From NCBI RefSeq assembly GCF_901933205.1, contig NC_044601.1, positions 45,729,376-45,793,375 on the forward strand: a stretch of DNA of 64,000 nt. The letters run 5' to 3'. This document shows, piece after piece, positions 12,206 to 43,300 of the stretch. The notes beneath the pieces are model-generated. The model worked only from the letters and a program-made list of their open reading frames with translations, was not told where the DNA came from and ran no database searches. The translations under genes and the position numbers were made by a program. Source of the DNA: Camarhynchus parvulus (taxonomy: Eukaryota; Chordata; Aves; Passeriformes; Thraupidae). Position 1 is the first letter of the stretch; each line of letters begins with the position of its first letter.

Positions 12206-12670
12206 AAGTCATGGAATATGCTGAGCTGGAAGGTACCCATCAGGATCATTGAGGTCCAACTCATAGCTCTGAACAGGACAGTCCCATGAATCACACCATG
12301 TGCCTGAAAGCATTGTTCAAATGCCTCTTGAACACTGTCAGGCTGGTGTTGTGACCACTTCCCTGGGGAGCCTCTACCAGTGCCCAACCACCCGCTGTGT
12401 GAAGAACATTTTCCTGATAATAACGTGAACTTCTCGTAACTCAGCTGCATACTGTTACCTCAAATCCTGTCACTAGTAACCCGTGTGAAGAGATACGGAC
12501 CTGCCCCTCTGTTTCCCCTCACCAGGATGTCGAAAACCGCAATGAGGTCTCCCCTCAGTCTCCTCCAAGTTGGACCGACCAAGTGACCTCAGCCGGTCTT
12601 CATACATCTTCTCACCCAGACCCTTCACCATCCTCGTGACTCTCCTTTGGACGCTAATAGTTAATGGGGT
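12206..12670 (-). mobile_element. CR1 LINE fragment abutting the HEXB promoter
   Basis: The reverse-oriented CR1 3' end starts near 12206 (the complement of the TTCCAACTCAGCATATTC type tail). It runs through the CAGGCACATGGTGTGATTC complement and the GGGGAGCCTC block to about 12670. The tail matches the CR1 copies at 15.6-16.2 kb and 52.9-53.6 kb, so all three appear to be one subfamily. Its 5' end lies about 225 bp upstream of the HEXB start codon. Confidence 0.88.
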
Positions 12671-12679
12671 TTTATGTGA

Positions 12680-12894
12680 GAAAATCCCTCAGAGAAGCAT
12701 GAAGAACGTACTCGCTCCAGCAGGGGTCCCTCGGGCCCCTTCCCGGGCCGCGCTCCCGCCGAGTGGCCGCAGGGCGGGCGGTACCGCGGGAGGGCACTGA
12801 GGCTCCCGAGCCCGCCCCGACCGCTCCGTGGCGCCGGAGGCGGAGTCGGGCTACCCTGTCAGTGGAGCGGGCGGGCTGAGGCAGCTGCCCCACT
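12680..12894 (+). promoter_or_regulatory. HEXB CpG-island promoter and 5' UTR
   Basis: Base composition changes abruptly at about 12,700 to GC- and CpG-rich, continuing through exon 2 (to about 13,480). Overlapping GGGCGG Sp1-type boxes lie at 12772-12781. I see no TATA box, as expected for a housekeeping lysosomal gene. The first-ATG context is favourable (A at -3, G at +4). The transcription start cannot be placed exactly; it should lie within about 150 bp of the start codon. Confidence 0.7.
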
Positions 12895-30268
<17,374 letters not shown>

Positions 30269-30366
30269 CTGCTGCAAAGACTTCTTGTCAACAGCCTGAA
30301 GTGCCTCTGGGGGATATGTATGTAAGGTTTTGTATCTGAATCAAGACTTAAAATTTTCACTTTTAA

Positions 30367-30372
30367 AATAAA
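30367..30372 (+). terminator. HEXB polyadenylation signal
   Basis: AATAAA lies 99 bases after the HEXB stop codon, followed by T/G-rich sequence (TTGTTGGAG) where cleavage would be expected. A second AATAAA at 30497-30502 could give a slightly longer 3' UTR. Confidence 0.75.
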
Positions 30373-30539
30373 ATTATTTGACTGCCTTGTTGGAGTAAAA
30401 ATTATCATTTTTAACCTTTCAAAAGCAGGGATTCTTCACTGTGAAATCATCAAACTTGATAGAGTCACTAATTCCATACTCTCTAAGGTTGAAGAAAATA
30501 AAGCTAAGACATTATTTAAATTCGGAGCAAACTATCTTT

Positions 30540-30974
30540 TTTATTTCAAAGTATCACTTGCCCCTTTTCTAGGTAACCAGATAATTGCAAACCATAGCAA
30601 ATCAGAACCATTACAGTTTAATTTACTAATTCCAAAAGGTATATAAACAAACAAATCCATTCTTAATATACTGCAGGGTGGTAGGTAGGAATTAGTCCTG
30701 GAAAAACTGCCTTTCTTTTTTTTTTTTTTTGCACAGATCCTACTTGATTTGCAGAAGTATCCATTTCTTACTTGATAAACTTGGGTAAAAATTACACCCA
30801 GTCGTGAACTCTGACTCATAACTGGTTTCTACCAGTAGAAGTAATACCTGTAAGTTGTACAATATAAAGTGCTTAATAACCAGATCCTTTGTACAGCTGA
30901 AAACAAATCAAAATACAGAGTGCCAAAACTGTAAAGTTATTTCAGTGATAAACAAAACTTCCACAAACTTTATT
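30540..30974 (-). terminator. GFM2 candidate polyadenylation signals
   Basis: On the minus strand AATAAA occurs at 30974-30969, about 330 bases past the GFM2 stop and followed by GTTTGTGG. It occurs again at 30545-30540, about 760 bases past. The first has the better downstream GU-rich context. Use of the second would bring the GFM2 transcript end to within about 170 bases of the HEXB signal. Confidence 0.6.
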
Positions 30975-31306
30975 TACTAGATCAGGAAAACAGTCCCAGT
31001 GGCACATTAAGGTAGACTTAGTGCTCATTTCTGTGAAGACAATTTGCATCACTTCTCGTTACAAATGTACAAGATAAGAATTTGCAGAGCAGCAATTTGT
31101 GGTTGCATCGCTGCTTTGCAATCATGAGGTTATGCCAGCAGAGCAGAGTCTCTTGAACCTTCCTCCCTGGACAGTTAAAAGCAGTCTGTTCATACAGCTG
31201 CTAACTCATCATTTGCCATCACCAGTTGGTCCCAGACGAACACACTGGCGTACATACGAAAATATTTAACAGGAGGACAGAAAACACTGTTCCTAGAGAC
31301 TAAAGA

Positions 31307-34300
31307 TCACACCAACCCCATCCTCCTCTGAAGAAGTGCACTTTGCTCTTGACTGCTCAGGGCTTGATAACTGGCAAGCTCCAATGTGAAGGTTGCTGAG
31401 CCTGATGTTAGAGAACGCAAAACTGTTGAGTAGCCCTGGACAAAATGGAGAATATAGTTAGAACAGGAAGCTGCTTAGACCACAGAGAGAGAAGAAAAAA
31501 GTGTCAGAAGTATACTGCAGTGTACTAGTAAGTTAACTTAGTAAGTGAACTTTCCAATACTACTGTATTAGAATTGCAACACATGCATGAGTCAGTAATA
31601 ATCTTTTTTAAAAACTGTTCTCCATAAAACCTGCTCTACTAGTATTTACTAGTTCTCTAGCTTGCAGCTGAATACGTGCTGGTTTAGCAATTTGGCATAA
31701 ATTTGACATAAAAGAAAGCTACTCAATTTGAGGACACTTCCTTCTGACCTTCAATAATTAAAATGCAATTTAAAAAATCCATTCTAAATTTACTTATCCA
31801 TAACTAAGGAAAAGTAAACTGAAGCCAAATATCTTAAAGCATATAAAAAAGATCAGTTTTATCATTGGTAAGGTAATCACATACCATCATTTCTGCTAGT
31901 GGAACAGCAGCAACCACAACTCTGTTGTCTTGACGAGACTGGATTTCCTGAATATTACCTCTCCGCTGTGCAAGATCAGCAAGAGCTGCGCTGAGATGAT
32001 CTTCACTTACTGTGATTTCTAGGTTCATCAGGGGCTCCAGTATTTGTATACCAGCTTTTTTCAAAGCCTACAAGGAAAGGAAGGAAGTTATGCTGATGTA
32101 CTCCTATGGGCTTTTTTAAAATAAAAATGACATAAGTAATTGTATCACTGAAGCTGACTCAAACTCTCTACTTGCAAAAGCTGTAAATTCCCCAGCACGG
32201 GCATTCCTAGGACATTCAAAGAGGAACAATGACCAGATATTGATACACATGTATTCTCCCAGCAGATCATGCTCCTGTGTTCAGAGAAGCTTACAGTTTC
32301 ACTGTACCTTTTGCAAGCAACGGGAGACGCAGGCTGATACCATTGTGTGCGAGGTGTCTGGGTGCACTGTCAGTGATTGCACTGTCACATCTATATCTTG
32401 AACTGGGAATCCAAGCAGAGGTCCTGGGTAGGGCCATGAAGAAGAGATAAAAGGGGGGGAAAAAAAAAACCAAGCTCATTTGTTTTCAGAATATTAAGAC
32501 ATGTGCAAAAAATTTTCAGAATTAACTTGAAGTTTCTCACTTCCTCTTTGCTCTTTCCTTTCCTGTCCTCTCCCCAGGGTGTGGCTACTGGTCATGTTCC
32601 TCATTTAGAGGTTTTGTCATTACCTAACTTTACCCAAAGAGACAAAGGAATGCAGACTGATACCTTCTTAACTCTCTTTACCAAAAGCATAGATAATTTT
32701 CTGAACCGGAAGCTCCTGAATATACTCATCCAGACAACCATTACCAAAAAGTTATTTTTAAATACATTATATTTTCTAAAGCAAGTCTCTTGAACAAGAC
32801 ATTGTTTGAGAAAGCAGGGAAACCTTTTGCTTAACCAGAAGACAGAATATTTTCTGTATTTTCCACAGTGCCTGATACTAACACATAACCAAAATTCCAG
32901 GGGTAATTCAATTCCATAAAGGATAAACTAGTGTCCTAAGGCAGATTACCTCCAACCCAGGACTCTCAACTAGACCAAACTGTCTTAGACTACATATGAG
33001 GCCTGAACTACATCTGAGAAAAGAAACATCACTTTTTTTTAACGGAGAACATGGCCAGGTATTTTTATTTTTTTAAAGCACTTAATGGCATCAATTTTAG
33101 TCTGGAGACAGTACAGTTCTGAAGTTTCTTCAAGAAGCATAACGAAAGCACATGGTTAAGACATTCTGCAGCCAAAGATGGGAGATGCTTTCGAATTCCA
33201 CAGAACAAATACGAAAAATCACTTCATGCTGGTTCTTAAATTCTCCTTTGTTAATCCACAACCTACTGATTTTACTGTAAGGCAGTTTTTTGTCCACAAG
33301 TTACATAAGACTTCCTATTTTTAATTAAAAGTCAAGGACACTTTTAATTTATTCAAGGGCACTTTAATCCTTTAGAAAACAGACTTTCCAATTAGGTAAA
33401 GCTTTTTACTGAAAACTCATGGATTTAGCGTATTTGAAAATAAAAAAAATGCATTAGTAACAGTAATAGAAGTGTAATACATGCTGGCCTATGAAACCAT
33501 TTCTGTTATATCACTATGGTTTACATGATGTCATGAAGTAAATGTCTTATCTCTTAAACCACATTAAAAAATAAATCAAAGTAATTCCAAGCTCACTGTT
33601 GAGTGACTGAGAAGACAACAACCTTAAAAGCAAACCAAAGGCATGCTGATTTCCATTCCAGGCAAAGAAAAAAAGACATTTGCCAATTTTTGTAGTAGAA
33701 TTTTTTGTAGTTTTTGTAATTTTCCTTTGTACCTTACATATACATCAGTTGTACGTTTATGTACTATCTTTTTTTCAAGCTACCAAGCAGTTTTTCCTTC
33801 CAAAAAATGGATTCTTACAAAAATGTTAGACCAGTATAGCTGACATAACATTTTCTTTACCTTGAATGCATGAATTTGTGATTCCATTTTCTATAGCTCC
33901 TTGGAGTTCTTTGGGCAGTACTTCACTGACATTCTCAGCATAGCTGATGATGGGTTTTGTTGCTGCCCCTTCTCCTGATGTGGGCCTCACCTCTATCTCT
34001 GCAGTTACACAGTGTCGTTTATCACCTACTGTTTTGTCCAATATATCTGCAGGGGGAGGAAAAAAATAATACATAAAATTCATCTGAAAGCTACTCATGT
34101 GTCATTTAAAGTAAATCAAGCTAGAAAACCAGAAACAAGATGTGCCTTGCATTCACTCATTTTACCTGTAGCTTGGGCAGCATTTAAGATGGTTTCTCGG
34201 TATGCTATTTGAAGAGGTCCCAAGTAAGTCTCAATTCCATATTCACGTTTGATTCGGTCATGAATAATTTCTATGTGTAGCTCTCCCATGCCACAGAGGA

Positions 34301-37300
34301 TAGTCTGGTGAGAAGATAATTAAGAGAGAAGTGGAAAAACATGTAAAACTCAGGTTTTAATACAAATTCTTTAAGCAATGACTTGCATGCTTCAAATTGT
34401 CTCTTAAAAATGCTTCTAATTCAAACGGCCGTAATACTTCAAATTCTAAGACATTGTAAATCCCTAGATATTGCTCTAAGTCATCTAACATAAAAACCAT
34501 TTTAGTGAGAGTGTTGTTGCCAGTACTGTGCTCATCATAAAATGGTAATCTTACCTAACCTTAAAGACTACATAATTCAAACCTTTTAAATACAGAATTG
34601 TCAAAAACATGCAGAGCATGGGCTGACTTCCTCTGTTCTGTAAAGCACAAGTGCCAAAGACTCTATTTTAGTTTCATACACATAGGAACATTCAGAGAGT
34701 CCTTTTTAATCAAGAACACCTCAATATGCAAATGAACTAACTAAAGTGTGGTCTTAATGTTCTAAAATAATGTTATAAGATGAGCAATAGAAGATTCATC
34801 TTACTTGTCCTGTGTCAGGATCTGGCTTCACTTTTAAACTTGGATCTTCACGCTGAAGGCAGCTCAATGCATTATCCAAGTCTGTACAGAAATATCAAAC
34901 ATTTTATCTGAAGCGAATTCAGTAATTTGAAGATCAGAGTAAGTGCCTAAATATCACTTTCCTCAAAACAAGCAAAAGAATCCTAGGGGAGCATAGATTT
35001 TGACAAAAAAATTCAGGTCAAATTACAAGTAACCAGCAACTTCTAATTTTATCCCCCAAATTAACTGTGCTACAAAGTGCTTGAATTTAATTATTATACA
35101 TGCTATTTTCAGAGTGATATTTTGTGTTTCTATGAAGACAGACTGGAACCTACAAATTATTAATGAAGCCAGTAAATAACTGATAAGAGAAATGTCAACT
35201 GTTACATGATTTACCTAAGTACTTCAAGATAACAAGAAATGGTCCAAATGAAAATGTAAATAATTTTTTATACATGGTTTTGGGTTTTTTTCTGATTCCC
35301 CATTATCTTAAATGCTGAGGAAAGCAGTAGAATGATGAACTAAGAGCTAAGACTGCATTCATCATACCTTACAGTCTTTGGGCGAAAACGCCACAAAAGT
35401 AAACAAACAAAAGCAAACTAAAACATCCAAACACCACAAAATCAGTAACACCTTATAACCCAGTGGCTCAGCCTGCAGACATGTTGCTCCAAATCTGTTT
35501 TCTACCTCACTCCATTCTGTCACACTACACTGGTACTTCCCCTCCTCCTCTTCACTCTCAAACAAGCTCAGCTTTGTTAGAACAAAGATACAGAATTTAA
35601 AGGGTATTTCCAAAAAGAGTCATATTACCAAGCCATCTGGTACAGGTACGTTTGAGAAAGACAGTAAGATTACAGGACTGTAAGGATGCAAAGATGAACC
35701 CTAACTAGACACAGAGAATTCTTGGTATATAAAGACTTTATAGAGTAAAACTGAGAGTGCCAGCTGAAAAAAACCCCACATGTCATATTTGTACTCAGGA
35801 CACTATGTACAGCCCACCACTGTAACTGCAGCAAAACTTGGAGTAAGTACCTGCATCCTTCTATTTCTAAATGAAGAACTACTACTTTTCGAGACACAAA
35901 AACTAGAAAAGTAGTAGTACCACTACTGCTTGATGCAGTTATAGCAAAGGATATGGACAATCATGATCTGAAGTATACCCTCAGTATAAAAAACACCAGA
36001 AAGAACAATACTAGATCACTGGGCTGTTAAGTTTGTTCAACTCACTCATCCAGTTAGGTGGCTGCATCGTACCTTGTTGTCTGGCCATTGAAGGCGGTTC
36101 AATGGTACAGAAGAAGACAGGCTCAGGGATCTCAACACCTGCCAGCAGAAGACTGTCTACACCACTCCCAGACCTCTTCTTTTCCCCAGCATCCCTTCCA
36201 GCTCGGCGTGCTGCAGCAACAGCTGAAGCCTTTGATGACACTATGGTATCTCCAGTGGCACTCTACAGATCAACATAGGAAGTGATGTGAAAAAAAAAAC
36301 AACCCCAAACTCAAAATGTATGCCAAAGCTGGTTACATTTTAGAAAATCTGTGTAAATGAGATTCATGCAGCCTATTCAGACAGTAAGAAATTATTAAAC
36401 TAATAGAACCAAGCACAAAACATTTATTTGAACTTGAAACTGTTCCTTTTGGGTAACCAATTCAGACCATCATTCCCCTTCCCCACAGGAGGTCTCTTCG
36501 TGATATTACACTGTATTTTAAGAGTTACAGTATTAATATGAGCCCAACCCTAACAAAATACACCTTCAGCTTTCAGTACTTTCCAATCAGCACTGCAGTT
36601 TCCAGGGCAATTACCGATATTTGTAGACTGTGATATTTAATTTTAGGAGGAAGTACATCTAAATGCACTTCAAATAAAGCAAGTTTACATATGTCACCAT
36701 AATCAAGAACATGAGAGATATGATATCATAGAAGTAGAAAGCACACTAGTGAAACAAGCTCCTTTACAGTATCTGTATTTTTCATTACCTGTTTTAACCC
36801 AACAGTCAGAGCAATGTTGCCAGGCATTAGTGATGGTATTTCAATCTGCTGATCAGCAAAAGGCAGGAGCAGCCGGCTCATTCTCTCTCTGAAAGTTAAA
36901 TTCTCTGTTACTCAGGACTTTAACAGGCATTCCTATACTACATTGAACCACACCTCTATCTTACTCACGTGCAACTTTTGTTAATATTATATACAGCTGA
37001 CTGAGGTTTCAATGAACCTGAGTAAACACGAACAAAAACTAGTGGTCCACGACATTTATCATGAAGAACTTTGAATGCCAGGGCACACAGGTCATCCTTG
37101 TACCACTGTCTGCAAAATAAAAAGCACAACAAAAAGCATACTTGTAGGATTAATCCACTCACACACACATTTATCTAAATTTTCACTCGTTTAAGAGGTG
37201 ATATGCTTCTTACTGCAATGTTAGTGGACGCAGATTTTCAAAAATTGTAATTTGTACCAAAAAATAATAATCTAAGCAGTTCCACCTCCAATAGGACATG

Positions 37301-40300
37301 GTATGTAAGATGTTCTGTGATTCAGACAATACTAAGCAGGATTCTTAGATCATGTTTTTGTGAAATGACAATGTCCTCAGATTAAAAAAAGACTAAAGAA
37401 CTCCAAAGTGCAAGTTTGACAGTTGGAGATAAATGCATCCAATTCCAGTAGAACTAACCAAAACAAGTTCAGTACTCAGGTATATTTTTCTGTCCACACA
37501 TCTCTACTATTATGTAATACCTAAAGACAGTAAATATTTTTCAAAAATATGAATGCTTTGTTAATATATTTCATTTTCTCCTTTTGTGTTTTCCTACTTA
37601 TCTTTTCTTCTATTTTCTGAATTTCGTTTTCTACCTGTACTTACAGAAACTCATATGAACGCTCATTAGGTGCAGGCAGGTACAAAGTAATAGCATCCAG
37701 TAATGGCTGCACCCCTTTGTTCTTCAGCGCACTGCCACAGAGGACAGGGACAGCCTTCTGAGCTAGCGTGATTCTGCGGATAGCAGACTGCAGCTGCAAA
37801 AAACCAATTATTTTCTGTTAATACTTGATCTACAATTTAGTTTCACTCCAGCTATTAGATACTGCTAACCAATCTCCAAAAAGCTAAAAAGTACGTTTGT
37901 AAATACAACATCACTCATCCAAAATCCTTTCACTGCTTTTAGCAAGCTCCAAACCATAAATCCAAACATTTAGATGCTAAAATAGAAGACACTGGTTTTA
38001 AGATTTCTAAACGTTTCACACAAATCTGCTGCTGTTCTTGTTATAACAATCCTTTGAATTCAGTATGTTGTAACTCACTGCTTTCAATATGCAGTATCTA
38101 AAGATCCAACCATTTCAAAGTAGCTGAGATGCTATTTTTGTTAGTGAGAATCAGCAGCTCAGTCACGAACTGCACAGAGTCTACCTGAAAGTTCCATTCA
38201 CCTTTCCCTAAACTCTTTTGTAGCAGTCTAACTTTCAAAAAAAAAAGAAAACCCCACCTTCCTAAATAAATATACCCAACTTTTAAAATAAAGCCTAGCA
38301 TGCCTAAGAATCATAGCATATCTTTATAAAATTCCTACTAACTCTGAATATATTGTTCTATATCCACACTACTGTTAATTTACTGCGTAAGATGGTGTGA
38401 TCTCATCTTATTGAAAAACCTGCAAAATCATAATTTGCACGTGTCAAAGGAAGAATAACCCAAACCCTTGCAATAAGAACTAGTAACACTTGTAAATGTA
38501 AAAAATACCTTGTCAGTTGGTATTAAGTCAAAATTTTCACTATTTTCTCCTAGAACCAGTTCAGCAAATTCATCATCCAGATCTGCAACCTTCAACAGAA
38601 TAGTTCTTTATTATTTGGCATACAGCAGTTTCACAGAAAAGTTACATATCTTACTCACTTAGAATATATAGCTAAACAGAGCAGAAACAAAGCCTTTAAA
38701 GACATCAGCAACTATAAACTCAGATCATATAAAATTATGGAAATTAAGGCTTCAAGAAAAGATGGAGAAAAAAACCCAGGGAAGCCTGAAGTAAGCAGCA
38801 AGCAACCTTTACAAGCCAACAAATACTGAGCTGGAAAAAACAGACAAGCATCATAGTATTTTGGCCTTCTTCATGTCAAGGGTTTGTAGGTCCAAGAGCA
38901 TGTCTCTGTTTTCAACTTGTACCAGTTAGCTTGACATGTAACTTAACTCCTTAAACATCTAACATACATCCCTGCACTGTCACAGATTCAGGATACCCAA
39001 GCACAGGAAAGCACTTTGCCCTCTCTATTAGCTACACACCAATTGGCCAAATTTTGAAATAAATCCTTCATAAGCAACTAGAAGTCTTATCAAGTTAACA
39101 GTTAAAACACAAGAGATAAAGGAAATAGTTCATTTAATTAAGTGAAAGTAACGTGTGCAAAATGGCCAGTATTCAAAATGCTACAATTTACAGGGTTTTG
39201 ATAAGGAATATTAACAGCATAGAAAGCATTTCAAAAAATGTTTTACAAATACAAGGTTATCTCAATTATCACACTACTGGTACACCCCTTCCTCCTTCAG
39301 GAAGGGCCCAGAAAACAAAGGGGAAAAAACCAACACTTCTTACAAACCTTTCTACCTGACAAGACATTTCTTAAGAAAAAAGGCTGGGTATTAATACTGC
39401 CATTTCAAAACCTACTAAGTTTGAAAACCAGATTGTGTATATGTTCTACTGAACTTAGAGCAATATAAAATAGATCTCTCCAATCTCAAAGGAAACAGAG
39501 CTACCATAATCTGTCTATGCACTTGCACAATGTTATTCAAAGTTTTGTGGAAGGCAGCCCTTCCAACAAAAAGGATCGATTTATTATTGCATTGAGCTGC
39601 TTCTAATACAGCATTTAGTGCCATTTTGACCAGGCTGCAACATCCCATCCAGCTTTTAGCTGTCATTTCAGAAGAGTATGGATACTCTGCAGGTTTCAAG
39701 TCACATCTGTCATGTTTCATGCCAATGTACCAAATATATTTTGGCATCTAAGACACTACAAACACCGTCTGCTTTTAGCTTCCCCAGCACAAAAGAGACA
39801 GACAAATTGTAGGAACTCCATTGGAAAACCACTAATGGGGCTGGAGCGCAGCTGTAGGCCCAGAGAGATGGGTATGTCTGGCTTGGAGAAGCTAAATCAG
39901 GATGCAAACACTGTCTCTTACTATTTGAACTAGCAGTAGTGGCCCTGCTTCAGGGAAAACAGAACCAGATTCTCCTCAGAGGTACACAAGGAAAGCACCA
40001 GCATGGCAGTCCCAGCTTGCACCACAGTAAAATCCCACTGGACATAAAGACATTATGGTCAAGCACTGGGACAGGCTGCCTACAGAGAATCATCATCCTT
40101 TGACTTGAAAACTCAACTGAACAAGCCTGAACAAGTCAACCTAATGCTTTAGGCAGATCACTTAACCAGACACTTCCAGAGGTCTCTTTCAGCCTACTTT
40201 TCCTACTGCTCTGAGTAATGGTTTTAAATATATTATGTATTTACTTTAGAACTTTACTTGTTCTATTAAGGTATTTCTTGCATCCTGGACTTCTTGGAAC

Positions 40301-43300
40301 AGGTTTGGATCATCAGTCTCCAGCAGCAGCTTTCGCTCAAAATTTTTTCCATCATCCACATCAGAAGTAGGTTTCCAAATTATTTGCTCCTTAGTCACAA
40401 CATCAACCAGTCCTCTGAAGGTCTTGGCTTCCCCAATAGGCACCTGCAAATCAAACAGAGACTTTAGACAGATGCAAAAAAATTAAGAAAGTAGTTCCGT
40501 TCAAAAGAAACAAAACAAGCATTTAATTTCTAAGCTTACCTGTAACAGTAAAGGTTTTGTCTTCAACTTTTGTTTGATGCTCTCGACAGCATACGTAAAA
40601 CTACAGAAAAAGATACTAAGTTAAACAAAACTTTATGATATTAGTATGATAGGCTCACCATTCCCTATTTACTGCAAAAATTACTCCTAGAATTATACAA
40701 TATGCATTTCCATAACCAAAGAAGTATATAGTATTAACATAATTGGGTTGCTCTATGCTTAATGGAAAATGATAGACATGCTCTTTTAAGCTCCTTAACA
40801 ATGATTAAAACAACTGCCTGAATACCTTGCCCTGCTTTTGTCCATCTTGTTTAAAAAGCAAATTCTTGGTATCTGGTGTTTGTCCGCTTGTCTCCAGACT
40901 GTCAAAGTTTGTGCCTAAAGCAAAACACAAAATGGAAACATTAGTGTCAACAGCTGCACTACATGCTCCCCAACACCACTGAAGGTCTGAGTTGAGAGTA
41001 GAGAAGGGAACTGTGCTGTCTATTGTGACAATCCCATATCTAGCATCACAGGTGAACTCCAAAAGCAGCTTTGTCTTGTCTCTCAGCTGTTGTCATTTCC
41101 TTTTCTGCACTAAGGGCATGCAGGCATAGTGGCAAGGGAATGTGAAGATATACTAAGCATTAGGGGGGGCATATATGGGGAAAACTCTGTAATGTAGTGA
41201 CTTTATGCTTTACTGCCAAATTACTTAGGCACACACAGGCAAGCATTTCTGTGGCAACACATACAACACTAAAAACTACAGTGGTTTTAACAGTAATTTG
41301 TGCACTGCTGGGCCATTTATCATATGTATTTTTATTTCAAAATTAAAGCAGGTATATAGAAACATCAGTTCAGATTCAGTAACAGGCTCTTGCCACTACA
41401 ATGAATAATGCAAGAATTTGCTACAGAGTTTTAGAAAAAAAACAAAAAGATCTAATTGCTTTGTTTTTGAGGGTGGAGGCTATTACTCAGTTCAGGTTCA
41501 TATTTAATGGCACCTAAATGTTTTCCAGTAGGAAGTTAAATAATGTGACTTATAGTGATTAAGAGTTCGCTCATCCCTCATCCAGGAAAAACCTATGTCC
41601 CATGCACAAGGGATTTCACATGTAACTCTTCTACAGGATTGAACTACTGAAACATTTCATGCTGTAAAAAGTTCAGTTCTAGCTTGCCTCCACCTTTTCT
41701 GCGCTCTATTAAAAAGGCCACTGGGGAGGCAGAAAACCTGCCTGAAAATTATGTATTTTCTACATGAAATGTGAAAATGAGAAATTGGCCTATATTAATT
41801 TCATTCCATTTGTGGAGCTAGTCAGAAGCATTCACCTCAATCAACAGTTGTAAAAGACAGTAACAAAATAACAAAACCATTCCAAACTTATAATCACACT
41901 TGCTGTTCGTTACCACGGAAATTCCTGTGCACTACATGATTTAAAATTAAATGCTCAGCTTCCTGAAGCTGAATTTTTATAAAAGCATTGAGAGAGCTAA
42001 TACAGAGAAAAATCTCTGTACATTATTTCTGCCTGATTAAAGTCATTAAACACTGCAGGAAAAGTAACTGAGTGACTGGAGGTAAAATCAGAGAAAACTG
42101 GGAAGGCACATTCACCCTCTAGGAGAATTTGTAAGTGTGGAAACTACAGGCGAGATGCAGTTGCTATTCCCCAGATAGGATGTGGTCAGCATGCCTGACT
42201 TCCCACACAATACATGCTGAGCAGAGTGAAGACACTGTGTCCAGGTTCTGTTTAAATCCTTGCAAGAAGGGGAACTCAATGATACCTTGTAGCTGGTAAG
42301 CCACACAGCAGCTGTCAACCAACGGATTAAAAAATAAGACTTCTTGCTGTTGAACCAGGAACTGTGGCAAGATCACAGACATACACCTCCATCTTAAAGG
42401 TGATGTTAGATGTAACAGTGATATTACCCAGCTAGAAGGTACGACCACCCCCACTGAACATGATGCATGAATAGTATTAAAATAAATTAAAAATGGGGAG
42501 AAGTTGGCTCCTGGGAACTTTTGGGATCAGACAACAGGCTGAACTTGTCTTCATTCCTACAGCGACATCTATTGGGTAAGAACTGTACTCTATCCATGCT
42601 GAATGACTACCTCAAGCCAGATTTGGTTAGGGATTAGAGCTGGTTAGTATACTGCTTTGAAGACACTTTTGCAGCCAAATGCTATCACTAGATGTCTTCA
42701 AACCTTAACCTGTCACAGTTTTCAATTACATTAATGAGGAGTGCTATTCCATAAACTGTTAAGTCTTAGTCCTTTAAGGGTGCTAACGGTTGCTAGCAGC
42801 AGGTAACATACTGCACTGTGAATGCCCAGGGTCCCTCTTAACCTGTTGGCATGTCTCCTTGCATCTTTCCTGAGGCACCTACAGACCAATTAAGGATCCT
42901 TTAGAAGGGTGTCTTTCTGTTTGCATATGACCCTGAACAAGGTAGTTGAACCACACTCTCATCCAGTGGATTGTTCAGTGAAGGGTCCCTGGGTCCCCAT
43001 AATAGAACTGAAAGAGTAATCAAACACAAATGGTTTGAGAAAATCTCTCCCCTTTACCATGACAGACTGCATACACACACACACACAAATATAACAGTTG
43101 ATTTTACCTCAACACCAGCTGAAGCATCAAATACCGCTACTGCTCCATCTAGGACTCTCAAACAACGTTCAACTTCCACTGTAAAGTCCACATGGCCTAA
43201 AAAACAATCTTCCTTTTATACCATCATAATTCAAACAGGTACCATCAATAGGTCCTCACACATTTAAACAACATTTTTTTTCTTTCAAATAAAGTCAAAA

